Of a stretch of DNA of 64,000 nt, positions 1 through 9,417 are shown piece by piece. A program made the position numbers and the translations under genes. Origin of the DNA: Deltaproteobacteria bacterium (GTDB taxonomy: Bacteria > Desulfobacterota > Desulfuromonadia > Geobacterales > Pseudopelobacteraceae). Every line of letters starts with the position of its first letter. Position 1 is the stretch's first letter. Below the pieces are notes generated by a model. The model ran no database searches and was not told the DNA's origin. It worked only from the letters and a program-made list of their open reading frames with translations. The stretch covers positions 62,001 through 126,000 of the forward strand of contig JAJXYO010000026.1 in assembly GCA_021780495.1 (NCBI GenBank), read 5' to 3'.

Positions 1-177
1 CCGCAACTTGGCAGCTACACCAGGCGTGTGATTGTCGATTCCGGTCTCAGCTATCTTCTGGCCAGGCAATTGAGCCTCTCGCTCAACTATATCTACGTTG
101 ACTATTACTCGCCGGAAATCGTGACGGACAACCGGCATATCAACCGCGCCATTATTGTAATAAGCAAAACATTCTGA
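1..177 (+). CDS. C-terminal fragment of an outer-membrane beta-barrel protein (XrtA-locus type)
   Basis: The first 58 codons are open to a TGA at 175-177; the start lies outside the window. The residues alternate polar and hydrophobic side chains (for example LSLSLNYIYVDYY) and the last residue is Phe, the usual ending of an outer-membrane barrel strand. The next gene, 10 bases on, is an exosortase-associated polysaccharide deacetylase, and XrtA exopolysaccharide loci commonly carry a barrel protein nearby. The barrel reading is inferred from strand pattern and context; the exact family cannot be settled from 58 residues. Confidence 0.55.
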   Translation, partial: PQLGSYTRRVIVDSGLSYLLARQLSLSLNYIYVDYYSPEIVTDNRHINRAIIVISKTF

Positions 178-187
178 GGGGTATCGC

Positions 188-1111
188 ATGCTAAATGCTC
201 TGACCATAGATGTGGAGGATTATTTCCAGGTGACCGCATTCGAGCGGCAGATCAAACCTCATGAGTGGGACACGTTTCCGCTTCGGGTTGAAGGCAACAC
301 CCTGCGGATCCTGGATATGCTTGATGAGTTCTCTGTCCGCGCAACGTTCTTCATCCTGGGGTGGGTTGCCGAGCGGCTGCCCGCCCTGGTGCGGGAAATT
401 CAGCGTCGAGGGCATGAAATCGCCTGCCACGGATACGGGCATCAGCTTATATACCGCCTTTCGCCGCAAGCGTTCAGGGATGACGTCTCCAAAGCAAAAT
501 CCATTCTTGAAGATATCAGCGGCGAACCGGTTTACGGGTACCGGGCGCCCAGCTATTCCATTACGGCAAAGTCGCTCTGGGCACTCGATGTTCTTGTCGA
601 AGAGGGTTTTACCTACGATTCAAGCATTTTTCCCATTACCCACGATATCTATGGCATCGCGGGCGGGAAACGCTTTCCACACGATGTATTGACGCATGCC
701 GGCACGATCCGGGAATTCCCGATATCAACCTTCGCCGTCAAGGCCGGAGGCTGGAAGACCAATGTGCCGATAGCCGGTGGCGGCTATTTGCGGCTGTTTC
801 CCGTCTCTCTGGTAACAAAGGCCATTCAGACGATCAATAGCGGGGAGCAGCAGCCGGCAATCGTCTACTTTCACCCGTGGGAGATCGACCCGCAGCAGCC
901 GCGGATCAGGACCGGGATTAAATCGCGTTTCAGACATTACCTGAATCTGGGGCGGATGGAGTCGAAAATACGCTATCTGCTGAAAAGGTTGAGTTTTTCA
1001 ACCGCACAAGAGTGTCTGGATGCCAAAACCCCATCCTGTTTGTCATATAAACGGGTGTCGCCAGCCAGAAGCGCTGATCTGTTGCATACTATGCATAAAC
1101 GAGGTGCCTGA
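188..1111 (+). CDS. Polysaccharide deacetylase, XrtA/exosortase-associated type
   Basis: A 307-residue NodB-fold deacetylase that would remove N-acetyl groups from an amino-sugar polysaccharide. Visible motifs are LTIDVEDYF near the N-terminus (metal-binding Asp pair), GHEIACHGYGH around residue 77 (the His pair), YRAPSYSIT around 118 (Arg motif) and FHPWEID around 230. The early TIDVEDYFQV start and the C-terminal extension after the His-Pro-Trp motif are typical of the exosortase-locus subgroup. There is no signal peptide, as in that subgroup. A GAGGGG stretch 8 to 13 bases before ATG 188 is a fair ribosome site. It follows the barrel gene by 10 bases and is followed within 1 base by the ABC permease gene, so these are probably cotranscribed. 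Confidence 0.88.
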   Translation: MLNALTIDVEDYFQVTAFERQIKPHEWDTFPLRVEGNTLRILDMLDEFSVRATFFILGWVAERLPALVREIQRRGHEIACHGYGHQLIYRLSPQAFRDDVSKAKSILEDISGEPVYGYRAPSYSITAKSLWALDVLVEEGFTYDSSIFPITHDIYGIAGGKRFPHDVLTHAGTIREFPISTFAVKAGGWKTNVPIAGGGYLRLFPVSLVTKAIQTINSGEQQPAIVYFHPWEIDPQQPRIRTGIKSRFRHYLNLGRMESKIRYLLKRLSFSTAQECLDAKTPSCLSYKRVSPARSADLLHTMHKRGA

Positions 1112-1112
1112 T

Positions 1113-1961
1113 ATGGAGTTAACAGCAGGAGTCACACCTGGCAGGCCTTCCGTTGTGATTGTTCCCTATAAAGGTCTATTCCAGCTGGACCTTCCCGATA
1201 TCTGGCGATATCGGGAGCTGCTCTACTTCCTGGTCTGGAAGGATATCCTGATTCGTTACAAGCAGACGGTGATCGGGATGAGCTGGGCAATTTTGCAACC
1301 ATTGATCACGATGGTCATATTTACGGTTATTTTTGGAACACTGGTACATGTGCCATCGGATGGGACGCCATACCCCATATTTGCCTTTGCTGCTTTGCTG
1401 CCGTGGAACTTCTTTTCGCAAGCGCTCAGCCGAAGTGGCGCGAGCCTGGTAGGAAACACCAACCTCATTACAAAAGTCTATTTTCCCCGTTTGCTGATCC
1501 CGCTCTCTTCAACTATTTCGCCGGTGGTTGACCTGTTTTTTTCGTTCCTGATCCTGCTGGTGCTGATGCCCATGTATGGAATCGCGCCCACTTGGGGCCT
1601 GCTGCTGCTCCCGCTATTCGTGATGCTTACCCTCGCGACCGCCTTGGCGGTGGGACTGTGGCTGACGACGTTGAATGTGAAGTACCGGGATGTCGGCTAT
1701 GTGATCCCGTTTTTGATTCAAATATGGATGTATGCCTCTCCGGTTGTCTATCCCTTGAGTATGGTTCCGGCAAAATGGCGCCTGCTCTATAGTTTGAATC
1801 CGATGGTCGGGATAATCGAGGGCTTCAGGTGGGCAATCATTGGCAGCGGCCGGCCTGACGTTCTGTCAATCGTAATCAGCTCGCTCGTGGTTGTGGTGTT
1901 GATGGCAGGCGGGCTTATATATTTCAAGAACATGGAACAGACCTTTGCCGACATCATCTGA
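1113..1961 (+). CDS. wzm: ABC-2 polysaccharide export permease (Wzm-like)
   Basis: A 282-residue integral membrane protein of the ABC-2 family. The N-terminal cytoplasmic segment (DIWRYRELLYFLVWKD, then RYKQTVIGMSWAILQP) is characteristic of O-antigen/teichoic-type exporters, followed by about six hydrophobic spans. With the ATPase encoded next it would move an undecaprenol-linked polysaccharide across the inner membrane. The open frame extends back to 1020, but that overlaps the deacetylase; ATG 1113 sits 1 base after its stop with GAGGTG at 1101-1106, so I place the start there. Roughly 90 bases separate it from the ATPase gene. Confidence 0.92.
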   Translation: MELTAGVTPGRPSVVIVPYKGLFQLDLPDIWRYRELLYFLVWKDILIRYKQTVIGMSWAILQPLITMVIFTVIFGTLVHVPSDGTPYPIFAFAALLPWNFFSQALSRSGASLVGNTNLITKVYFPRLLIPLSSTISPVVDLFFSFLILLVLMPMYGIAPTWGLLLLPLFVMLTLATALAVGLWLTTLNVKYRDVGYVIPFLIQIWMYASPVVYPLSMVPAKWRLLYSLNPMVGIIEGFRWAIIGSGRPDVLSIVISSLVVVVLMAGGLIYFKNMEQTFADII

Positions 1962-2048
1962 ACTGAGAGTAACTAAGGGCTTGACCGTTGCCCTACGATC
2001 GCAAGCATAGCGCCGTCCGGATATGCTGACTGGTGCGAGGTGGAAAAG

Positions 2049-3302
2049 ATGAGTGCTCAATCGATTGTCGTAGAAAATCTATCCAAGCAATACCATGTCA
2101 ACAGGTCCCAGACCCGTCACGATACCATTCGAGATCAGTTTATGGACAGTCTCACCTCACTCTTCAGCCGCAATCGGCGTTCTCATCAACATACGAAAAC
2201 AACATCGTTCTGGGCGCTTGATGACATCTCTCTGGAGATCGAGCAGGGGCAGATTGTCGGCATCATCGGCCATAACGGCGCCGGGAAAAGTACCTTGCTT
2301 AAAATACTCTCCCGTATAACCACGCCGACGTTGGGACGGGCTGAAATATTCGGCCGAGTCGGTTCTCTGCTGGAGGTAGGCACCGGCTTTCACCCGGAAT
2401 TGACCGGAAGGGAGAATATCTTCCTCAACGGCGCCATCATCGGGATGACGCGGGAGGAGATAAACCGCCAATTTGACGCGATTGTCGATTTTGCCGAGAT
2501 CGAAGAATTCATCGATATGCCGGTCAAGCGTTATTCCAGTGGTATGTACGTGCGTCTGGCCTTTGCCGTCTCGGCACATCTGAAACCCGATATTCTCATG
2601 ATTGACGAGGTGCTCTCCGTCGGCGATCTGCAATTTCAGCGAAAATGCATGGCGTATACCGAAGAGTTGCGGAAGAGCAATTCAACCATCCTGTTTGTTT
2701 CACATAACATGTTTGCCGTTAAGTCGATGTGTAACCGGGTCATCTTTTTATCAGAAGGCAGGGTCTGTTTTGATGGTGCCCCTGCGGAGGCTATCAAGCT
2801 GTATGAAGGCGAAAACAAGACCAGTGCCTTGCCATGGGCTCAAAATGAAATCGGCGCCGACCCGTCTCAATGGGACATCCATGTAGACGAGCTGGAGACC
2901 TTCGATGAGCAGGGGGTGCCACTCAGTCTGTTTAATTACGGGGAGAGGATGAGGGTGCGTCTCAAGTTCAACGTTCGGCGGACAGTCATGCATCCCAATT
3001 TCCTGATTTCGTTCATCCGTTCCGATGAGGTCGCATGTTGTAATTACAATACGGAAATGGACGGCTTCTCCGTTCCCGTGCTGGAAACCGACGGCACGAT
3101 CGAGCTGCTGACACCGCCACTCAATCTGGTTTCGGAGTCGTATAAAATTTGCGTACTCGTCAGGGATGCAAAATTTGAACGTCTCTACTGTGCCCAGGTA
3201 GGAAAATCGTTTCATGTCCGCCACGACGTTCTGAATACCCATTTCGGAGTATTTCATGAACAGGGAGAGTGGTCCATAGATACGGGAGGTGCATTGTCAT
3301 GA
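2049..3302 (+). CDS. wzt: ABC polysaccharide exporter ATPase with C-terminal substrate-binding domain (Wzt-like)
   Basis: A 417-residue ATPase. Walker A is GHNGAGKST near residue 74, the signature is YSSGMYVRL near 160, and Walker B is ILMIDEVLSVGD near 182. Residues about 270-415 form a beta-rich extension like the Wzt C-terminal domain, which in ABC-dependent O-antigen export recognises the terminally modified chain; this implies a capped polysaccharide. ATG 2049 is chosen over the in-frame GTG 2040 because GAGG at 2037-2040 is well placed for it. The last bases overlap the next gene (ATGA), so translation is probably coupled. Confidence 0.92.
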   Translation: MSAQSIVVENLSKQYHVNRSQTRHDTIRDQFMDSLTSLFSRNRRSHQHTKTTSFWALDDISLEIEQGQIVGIIGHNGAGKSTLLKILSRITTPTLGRAEIFGRVGSLLEVGTGFHPELTGRENIFLNGAIIGMTREEINRQFDAIVDFAEIEEFIDMPVKRYSSGMYVRLAFAVSAHLKPDILMIDEVLSVGDLQFQRKCMAYTEELRKSNSTILFVSHNMFAVKSMCNRVIFLSEGRVCFDGAPAEAIKLYEGENKTSALPWAQNEIGADPSQWDIHVDELETFDEQGVPLSLFNYGERMRVRLKFNVRRTVMHPNFLISFIRSDEVACCNYNTEMDGFSVPVLETDGTIELLTPPLNLVSESYKICVLVRDAKFERLYCAQVGKSFHVRHDVLNTHFGVFHEQGEWSIDTGGALS

Positions 3303-4303
3303 TCAATATCGCTGTTGCCGGTTACGGTTATTGGGGTCCGAATCTTGTCCGCAACATCCAGGATTCGAAGGATGCCTGCGTGGTCTCCTGTTGCGATGCC
3401 AGTGAGGAACGTCTTGCCCAGGTCAAGGCCAAATACCCCGCCATTGAGACGACGACCGACTACGATGACCTGCTGAACGATCCGGCAGTGGATGCCATCG
3501 CCATATCAACGCCGGTAGCCACCCATTACGACTTTGCCCGCAAGGCCATGGAGCATGGCAAGCACGTGCTGCTGGAGAAACCGGCCACGACCTCGGTGGC
3601 GGAGTCGGAAAAACTCGTGGAGCTGGCGGAAAAGCACAAACTGACGTTTATGGTCGATCATACCTTCATCTATACCGGAGCGGTGCGCAAGATGAAGGAG
3701 ATTGTCGAGCAGGGCGGGTTGGGCGAACTCTACTACTTCGATTCGGTACGCATCAACCTCGGTCTGTTTCAGCGTGACGTCAACGTGCTGTGGGATCTGG
3801 CGCCCCATGACATTGCCATCATGGAACACCTGGTAAAGGAGCGCCCTTCCAGCGTGTGCGCCAACGGCGCCTGCCATGTCGGCAACGGCTTTGAAAACGT
3901 GGCCTATCTGACGGTGTACTTCCCCAGCGGATTGATCGCCCACTTCCACAACAACTGGCTTTCACCGGTCAAGGTGCGCACCATGCTGGTGGGGGGCAGT
4001 AAGAAGACCATTCATTATGACGACATGGAGGTCAGCGAAAAGATCAAGGTCTACGACCGGGGCGTGGATATTACGACACCCGAAGGGGCCCACGAAGTCC
4101 GCGTTTCCTATCGCATGGGGGATATGTGGGCGCCACGGCTGGATCAGACCGAGGCCTTAAGCCGTATGATTGCCGAATTTACAGGTTGTGTGCAAACGGG
4201 CCGCTGCTCTCTGACCGACGGAGTCAGCGGACTGAATGTCGTCAAGATTCTGGAAGCTTCGGAGATGTCTATCAAACACCGGGGAAAGGAGATCATGCTA
4301 TGA
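3299..4303 (+). CDS. Gfo/Idh/MocA-family sugar dehydrogenase (WbpB/WlbA-like)
   Basis: A 334-residue NAD(P)-dependent oxidoreductase. An N-terminal Rossmann motif ([10 protein letters not shown]) and the family motif LLEKPAT near residue 97 are clear. In diacetamido-uronic-acid pathways this family oxidises the C3 hydroxyl of a UDP-N-acetylhexosaminuronate before transamination and N-acetylation. Here the next gene encodes exactly an acetyltransferase joined to an aminotransferase, which supports that role; the substrate itself is inferred. ATG 3299 overlaps the ATPase stop and has GGGAGGT upstream at 3284-3290; the in-frame start at 3269 lies inside the previous gene. The stop overlaps the next start (ATGA at 4300). 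Confidence 0.88.
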   Translation: MINIAVAGYGYWGPNLVRNIQDSKDACVVSCCDASEERLAQVKAKYPAIETTTDYDDLLNDPAVDAIAISTPVATHYDFARKAMEHGKHVLLEKPATTSVAESEKLVELAEKHKLTFMVDHTFIYTGAVRKMKEIVEQGGLGELYYFDSVRINLGLFQRDVNVLWDLAPHDIAIMEHLVKERPSSVCANGACHVGNGFENVAYLTVYFPSGLIAHFHNNWLSPVKVRTMLVGGSKKTIHYDDMEVSEKIKVYDRGVDITTPEGAHEVRVSYRMGDMWAPRLDQTEALSRMIAEFTGCVQTGRCSLTDGVSGLNVVKILEASEMSIKHRGKEIML

Positions 4304-5982
4304 GTGACAGCTCCAAGCAGAGCATCAGGAATGTAAAACTGGGTGTGAACACGAGGATGGCGGATTTTGTCAATCTCTACGAATGTGAGGTCGGTGACAA
4401 TTCGAGGATCGGTGCTTTTGTCGAGGTTCAAAAAAATGCCAAAATCGGCAGGAACGTCAAGGTCTCCAGTCACACCTTTATCTGCGAAGGCGTAACCATC
4501 GAGGATGATGTCTTCGTCGGTCACAATGTTTCCTTCATTAATGACAAGTACCCACGTGCGACCTCCAACGGGAGTTTACAGACGGATGCGGATTGGGAAT
4601 GTGTTCCGACACTGGTTAAAAAAGGTGCTTCCATCGGCACGAGTTCGACGATTCTGTGTGGCGTGACAATCGGCGAACGGGCCATTGTCGGCGCCGGCAG
4701 TGTCGTTACGAGGGATGTGCCGGCACATGCCGTTGTGGCCGGGATCCCGGCCCGCTTCATACGGAATGTCGAACATGAAGCCGTAGCCAGGGACGAAGGG
4801 CCAAAGCCGGTTCCCTTTCTGGACTTGAAGGCCCAGTACCGGTCGATAAAGCCGGAGATACTGCCGGCTGTCCACAAGGTCCTGGAAGGTTGTTCGTTTG
4901 TCCTGGGGGAAGAGGTTTCATCCTTCGAGCGGGAGTTTGCCGTCTATCAGCAGGCCGGTTTCGGGATTGCCGTCAATACCGGCACCAGTGCGCTTCACCT
5001 GGCGTTGCTTTCAGCCGGCATCGGAGCGGGAGACGAAGTCATTACGGTGCCGTTTACCTTTGTCGCTACGGTTGCCGCGATCATCTATACCGGCGCAAAA
5101 CCGGTCTTCGTGGATATCGATCCGGTATCCTTGACGATGGACGTCAACGCCATCGAAGAGGCCATCACACCCAGGACCAGGGCCATTATCCCCGTTCACC
5201 TGTATGGCCAGGCGGCCGACATGGACCCCATTATGGAGATAGCCAGACGCCGCGGCCTCGTCGTGATCGAGGATGCCTGCCAGGCGCACGGCGCCGAATA
5301 CAAGGGCCGGCGGGTCGGGGGTATTGGTGATCTGGGCTGCTTCAGTTTCTATCCCGGCAAAAACCTGGGAGCGTACGGCGAGGGCGGCATCGTGCTAACG
5401 AACGACCAGAAGTATGACCATGCCGTTCGCATCCTGCGGGATTGGGGTGCCGAGAGCAAGTATTGCCATGTCCTGAAGGGCTACAACTACCGGATGGATG
5501 GCTTGCAGGGAGCCATTCTGCGAGTCAAGTTGCGGCACCTGGAGGCGTGGACCGAAGCCCGCCGCAGTCATGCCCTGCGCTACAATGAGCTCCTGGCGGA
5601 ATCCGGCATCACATTACCCTGCGAAAAGCCCTCCAACCGCCACGTGTACCATATTTACGCCATTCGCGTGCCGCAGCGGGAAGCATTTCAGAAGGCGTTA
5701 ACGACGCTCGGGGTCAGTACCGGGATTCATTATCCGATTCCGGTGCATCTCCAGCCGGCATACGCCGATCTCGGCTACAGCCCTGGGGATTTCCCCCATG
5801 CCGAAGCGGCTGCCAACGAAGTGCTCTCGCTACCCATGTTTGCAGAGTTGAGCGATGAACAGCAGGATACCGTGTGTCAAGCAGTCTATGAGGTGGCCAC
5901 GAGCCTGGAGCTGTCGTCTAACCTGTCGTTCGTTCTTGAGGAGGATCTGCGCCTGACGGTTGATCTGGAGGGGGGCATGTGA
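4300..5982 (+). CDS. Fused hexapeptide N-acetyltransferase and PLP aminotransferase (WbpD-WbpE-like)
   Basis: One 560-residue frame carries two enzymes. Residues about 1-160 are a left-handed beta-helix acetyltransferase with repeating hexapeptides (for example [15 protein letters not shown]) and the ending [11 protein letters not shown]. Residues about 168-535 are a DegT/DnrJ/EryC1/StrS aminotransferase beginning PFLDLKAQY, with K354 in [14 protein letters not shown] as the PLP lysine and EDACQAHGA upstream of it. In UDP-diacetamido-uronate synthesis these steps are consecutive but usually on separate proteins, so the fusion would couple amination and acetylation. About 25 extra residues follow the aminotransferase. 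The start at 4300 is coupled to the dehydrogenase stop. No stop or frame change is visible at the junction. Confidence 0.88.
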   Translation: MSDSSKQSIRNVKLGVNTRMADFVNLYECEVGDNSRIGAFVEVQKNAKIGRNVKVSSHTFICEGVTIEDDVFVGHNVSFINDKYPRATSNGSLQTDADWECVPTLVKKGASIGTSSTILCGVTIGERAIVGAGSVVTRDVPAHAVVAGIPARFIRNVEHEAVARDEGPKPVPFLDLKAQYRSIKPEILPAVHKVLEGCSFVLGEEVSSFEREFAVYQQAGFGIAVNTGTSALHLALLSAGIGAGDEVITVPFTFVATVAAIIYTGAKPVFVDIDPVSLTMDVNAIEEAITPRTRAIIPVHLYGQAADMDPIMEIARRRGLVVIEDACQAHGAEYKGRRVGGIGDLGCFSFYPGKNLGAYGEGGIVLTNDQKYDHAVRILRDWGAESKYCHVLKGYNYRMDGLQGAILRVKLRHLEAWTEARRSHALRYNELLAESGITLPCEKPSNRHVYHIYAIRVPQREAFQKALTTLGVSTGIHYPIPVHLQPAYADLGYSPGDFPHAEAAANEVLSLPMFAELSDEQQDTVCQAVYEVATSLELSSNLSFVLEEDLRLTVDLEGGM

Positions 5983-5992
5983 TCGGGCTGCC

Positions 5993-6023
5993 GGCCTCCG
6001 AGGCATTCAAAACCGCGGAGGCC
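5993..6023 (+). other. 8-bp inverted repeat between genes
   Basis: GGCCTCCG at 5993-6000 pairs perfectly with CGGAGGCC at 6016-6023 around a 15-base loop. No T run follows, so it is not a convincing intrinsic terminator. It lies 10 bases after the fusion gene and 60 bases before the epimerase gene, where it could stabilise or attenuate the message. Confidence 0.4.
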
Positions 6024-6083
6024 GAGGTATAAAATAAGTATCCTCTTGATTTTAGATGCGAATACGTTTGCGAGGAGAGCCTT

Positions 6084-7130
6084 ATGAAGATACACGGGAA
6101 CAAATTCCTGATCACCGGTGGTGCCGGCCTGATGGGCTCTCACATAACCGACAGGTTGTTAGCCGGGGGCGCCGCCAGGATCATCCTGCTGGATAATTTT
6201 GTGCGCGGCAGCATGCACAACATCGATACACAGCTGGAAGACCCGCGGGTCGAACTGGTCAGGGGCGATATTCGCAACCTGGGACTGCTGAAGGAACTGG
6301 CCAGCGGCATGAACGGAATCTTCCACATGGCGGCCATCAGGATCACGGCCTGTGCCTGTGATCCCCGCGAGGCCATGGAGGTCATGCTGATGGGAACGCA
6401 TAACGTGCTTCAGGCTGCGGTCGAGCAGCAGGTCGGCAGGTTGTTGTATGCCTCCTCGGCGTCGATCTACGGCCTGGCCGATACGTTCCCCACCCGCGAG
6501 ACACATCACCCCTACAATAACCGCACCTATTACGGCGCTGCCAAGATAGCGGGGGAGGGGATGCTGCGCTCATTCGCAGAGATGTATGGCCTGCCGTATA
6601 TCGCCCTGCGCTATTTCAATGTGTATGGGCCCCGGATGGACATCGACGGCAAGTACACGGAGGTCCTGGTGCGCTGGCTTGACCGGATCGAGGCCGGACA
6701 GGCTCCCGTGATCTTTGGCGACGGCTCCCAGACCATGGATATGATCAACATCGATGATGTCACGGATGCCAATATCCTGGCCATGGAATCCGATGTTTGC
6801 GACGAAGTATGCAATGTGGCCAGCGGCACCGAGACCAGTCTGTTGGGGCTGCTCCAGACGCTGCTCAGGGTCACGGCGTCGAACCTGGAACCGGAGTTTA
6901 TGCCGGAGCGTACGGTCAACCCGGTCCCGCGCCGGCTGGCAGATACCCGCAAGGCCACCGATCTGTTGGGCTTCAAGGCCAAGGTCAATGTTGAAGACGG
7001 ATTGCGCCGTCTGATCGCCTGGCGCAAACAGGTGCTTGAGCGCGGCACGACAACGGAAGCAGTGCCGTTGGAGCAGGTCGCCCGGCACGATCCGGCAGTA
7101 ACACTCGGTGCATCCAACCTGTCACCATAA
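6084..7130 (+). CDS. NAD-dependent nucleotide-sugar epimerase/dehydratase
   Basis: A 348-residue extended short-chain dehydrogenase. The Gly-rich NAD motif TGGAGLMGSH lies at residues 12-21 and the catalytic YYGAAK (Tyr-x3-Lys) near residue 152, with RYFNVYGPRM after it, as in UDP-glucose 4-epimerase relatives. It would epimerise or dehydrate a sugar nucleotide in the cytoplasm for the surface polysaccharide. GAGGAGAG about 10 bases before ATG 6084 is a good ribosome site. The next gene follows by 22 bases. Exact substrate is not readable from the motifs. Confidence 0.88.
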   Translation: MKIHGNKFLITGGAGLMGSHITDRLLAGGAARIILLDNFVRGSMHNIDTQLEDPRVELVRGDIRNLGLLKELASGMNGIFHMAAIRITACACDPREAMEVMLMGTHNVLQAAVEQQVGRLLYASSASIYGLADTFPTRETHHPYNNRTYYGAAKIAGEGMLRSFAEMYGLPYIALRYFNVYGPRMDIDGKYTEVLVRWLDRIEAGQAPVIFGDGSQTMDMINIDDVTDANILAMESDVCDEVCNVASGTETSLLGLLQTLLRVTASNLEPEFMPERTVNPVPRRLADTRKATDLLGFKAKVNVEDGLRRLIAWRKQVLERGTTTEAVPLEQVARHDPAVTLGASNLSP

Positions 7131-7152
7131 CTGTCAGCGGGGTAACCACGCC

Positions 7153-8406
7153 ATGATCCCAATAGCCAAGCCATGTATCGGAACCGAGGAAAGCACCGCC
7201 GCCATGCACGTAATCTCTTCGGGCTGGCTGACGCAAGGACCGAAGGTCCGGCAGTTTGAAGAAGACTTTGCCGCCTATGTCGGGTCACCATACGCCTGTG
7301 CGGTTTCCAGCTGCACGACCGCCCTGCACCTGGCCCTGCTGGCGGTTGGGGTGCGGCCGGGCGATGTGGTGATCACCGTGAGCCACTCTTTCATCGCCAC
7401 GGCCAATGCCATTCGCTACTGCACAGCCGAACCGGTTTTCATCGATATCGATCCCCGGACCTTCAACATGTCGAGCGAGCATCTCAAAAAGTGCCTGTAT
7501 GGCGCCTGCGAAAAACGGGACGGCCAGCTGTATTACCGGGATATTGCCACGCTTGCCGTCGGCGAATCACCCCTGCGTCATTACCGGGATGCCGCTACCC
7601 GCACGCTGCAACGTTCAATCGGGCGCGTTGCTGCAATCGTACCGGTCCATCAGATGGGGATGCCCTGCGACATGAATGCCATTCTGACGATTGCCGGTGA
7701 TTTAAACATACCGGTGGTAGAAGATGCGGCCTGTGCTGTCGGGAGTGAAATCCGGGGCGCGGACGGCTGGCAGAAAATCGGCAGACCCCATGGTGACATC
7801 GCCTGCTTCTCGTTTCATCCGCGCAAGATCGTCGCTACCGGTGACGGTGGCATGATCACGACCGGCAATCCCGAGTATGACAGCCGTTTTCGCCTGCTCC
7901 GGCAACACGGCATGTCGATCCCTGACACGGTCAGACACAGCGCCGATACGGTGATGTTTGAAGATTATGTGGTCACGGGCTTTAATTACCGGATGACCGA
8001 TATTCAAGCGGCCATCGGCATTGAACAACTGAAGAAATTACCCGCATTCCTGCAGGAACGCAGGGGCATTGCCGCGCGTTATCAGGAACAGCTGAAAGAG
8101 CTGGACTGGCTTGAGCTGCCCCAGGATCCCGCATATTGCAAAACGAACTGGCAGAGCTATCCGGTCAACGTGCGCGCCGGCTCAGGTGTGCTGAGGGATG
8201 AGCTGATGCAGTATCTGCTGAACAACGGTATCTCGACCCGGCGCGGGATCATGAATGCCCACCAGGAGCCACCCTACCTGTCGCATGCCCAGTTGCAGCA
8301 CTCGGAACACGCCCGGGATTCCGTTATTCTGCTGCCGGTCTTTAACGGCATGGGCGAGCAGGATGTGGATCAGGTTGTGAAAGGAGTGATGAGCTATGTC
8401 CCGTAA
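7153..8406 (+). CDS. DegT/DnrJ/EryC1/StrS-family sugar aminotransferase
   Basis: A 417-residue PLP enzyme that would convert a keto-sugar nucleotide to an amino sugar. It opens with IPIAKPCIGTEE and has the PLP lysine K225 in FHPRKIVATGDGGM, with EDAACAVGS before it. It is longer than usual because of an insert near residues 110-160 (CLYGACEKRDGQLYYRD and following). The frame is open to 7108, inside the preceding gene; ATG 7153 is the first start outside it, though its ribosome site is weak. The stop overlaps the next gene by 11 bases. With that NeuD/PglD-like acetyltransferase it likely makes an N-acetylated amino sugar. Confidence 0.88.
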   Translation: MIPIAKPCIGTEESTAAMHVISSGWLTQGPKVRQFEEDFAAYVGSPYACAVSSCTTALHLALLAVGVRPGDVVITVSHSFIATANAIRYCTAEPVFIDIDPRTFNMSSEHLKKCLYGACEKRDGQLYYRDIATLAVGESPLRHYRDAATRTLQRSIGRVAAIVPVHQMGMPCDMNAILTIAGDLNIPVVEDAACAVGSEIRGADGWQKIGRPHGDIACFSFHPRKIVATGDGGMITTGNPEYDSRFRLLRQHGMSIPDTVRHSADTVMFEDYVVTGFNYRMTDIQAAIGIEQLKKLPAFLQERRGIAARYQEQLKELDWLELPQDPAYCKTNWQSYPVNVRAGSGVLRDELMQYLLNNGISTRRGIMNAHQEPPYLSHAQLQHSEHARDSVILLPVFNGMGEQDVDQVVKGVMSYVP

Positions 8407-9061
8407 GTTGCTGCTGTTTCCGTTCGGTGGTAATGCGCGTGAAGCACTCATGTCGCTGTTTGCGATAAATGCCAAAAACGCCGAATGGGAGATTTTGGGG
8501 TTTATCGACGATGACGCCAGCCGGCATGGTCAGGAGTGCTGCGGCATCAGGGTCTTGGGCGGCCGGAGCGTGTTACGGGATTTCCCGGAGGCAGGCCTGC
8601 TGGCGGTGCCGGGCAGCCCGGCAAACTATCGCAAACGCTCAGCGGTCATTGCCGGTCTGGGTCTGGATGAAGCCCGCTTTGCAACCATCCTGCATCCATC
8701 GGTCGGCCGCTCTTCCGACGCGGCCATTGGATGCAACACCGTCATCATGTCCAATGTGGTCATAAGCTGTGGGGTCTCGATCGGCAACCATTGCGTCATA
8801 TTGCCCAATACGGTTGTTTCCCATGACAGTGTTGTCGGTGACTACTGTTGTATCGGTTCGAATGTTTCCGTTTCCGGGTCGGTTCACATCGGCGCAAATT
8901 GTTACATCGGTTCAGGCGCCAAGATGCGCGAGGATATTTCCATAGGGGCGGGGAGCCTGATAGGGCTTGGTTCAAATGTCTTGTCCGACATTCCGGCCGG
9001 TGTCATTGCGGTGGGAAGCCCCGCAAAGGTTGTCAGGAAACTTGAAATCCGCGATGATTGA
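8396..9061 (+). CDS. NeuD/PglD-like sugar O- or N-acetyltransferase
   Basis: A 221-residue protein. Residues 1-85 resemble the PglD N-terminal domain that binds the sugar nucleotide (LLLFPFGGNAREAL, FIDDD). Residues 90-215 are hexapeptide repeats (IGCNTVIMSNVVISCGVSIG and similar) ending VIAVGSPAKVV, an acetyl-CoA-dependent beta-helix. It overlaps the aminotransferase gene by 11 bases, the arrangement expected if it acetylates that enzyme's amino sugar. It is the last gene before a strong terminator. Confidence 0.86.
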   Translation: MSRKLLLFPFGGNAREALMSLFAINAKNAEWEILGFIDDDASRHGQECCGIRVLGGRSVLRDFPEAGLLAVPGSPANYRKRSAVIAGLGLDEARFATILHPSVGRSSDAAIGCNTVIMSNVVISCGVSIGNHCVILPNTVVSHDSVVGDYCCIGSNVSVSGSVHIGANCYIGSGAKMREDISIGAGSLIGLGSNVLSDIPAGVIAVGSPAKVVRKLEIRDD

Positions 9062-9097
9062 GGCTTGCCAGACAGGTGCTGGCGAGGAAGTATGCCT

Positions 9098-9140
9098 GCT
9101 CGCGGCCCCCGATGTACGTCAGGGGCCGCGAGCATTTTTT
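9098..9140 (+). terminator. Strong intrinsic terminator
   Basis: GCTCGCGGCCCC (9098-9109) pairs perfectly over 12 bp with GGGGCCGCGAGC (9122-9133), followed by ATTTTTT to 9140. It closes the sugar-nucleotide operon. Confidence 0.92.
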
Positions 9141-9417
9141 AGTCCGAAGGATTTTCTGAATGGCTCTGCAAGGTGAAAGTGGCTGTTTGGCCAAAACGCA
9201 ACAACCTGGAAGCCCGGTTTTGGCAACGATCCTTACATGGTATAAAACGGGGAAGGAACCACTTTTCAGGCTTTTTTCCGGTCGTGGTTACAGGGCTGAT
9301 TCTTCTGCTGCTATACCCTGTCGCCAGAACTCCCCGTACTCCATCATGATTCTCGTTACATCATTCATCCGTCCATCGCTCAATTTCCTGTCTTGCGCCC
9401 ATGTTACCTTATATGAC
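9141..9417. other. Intergenic gap, no gene seen
   Basis: The gap lies between the terminator and the 3' end of the ice-binding-like gene, which comes from the other strand. I see no credible coding frame, tRNA or clear hairpin for the minus-strand gene. Confidence 0.5.
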
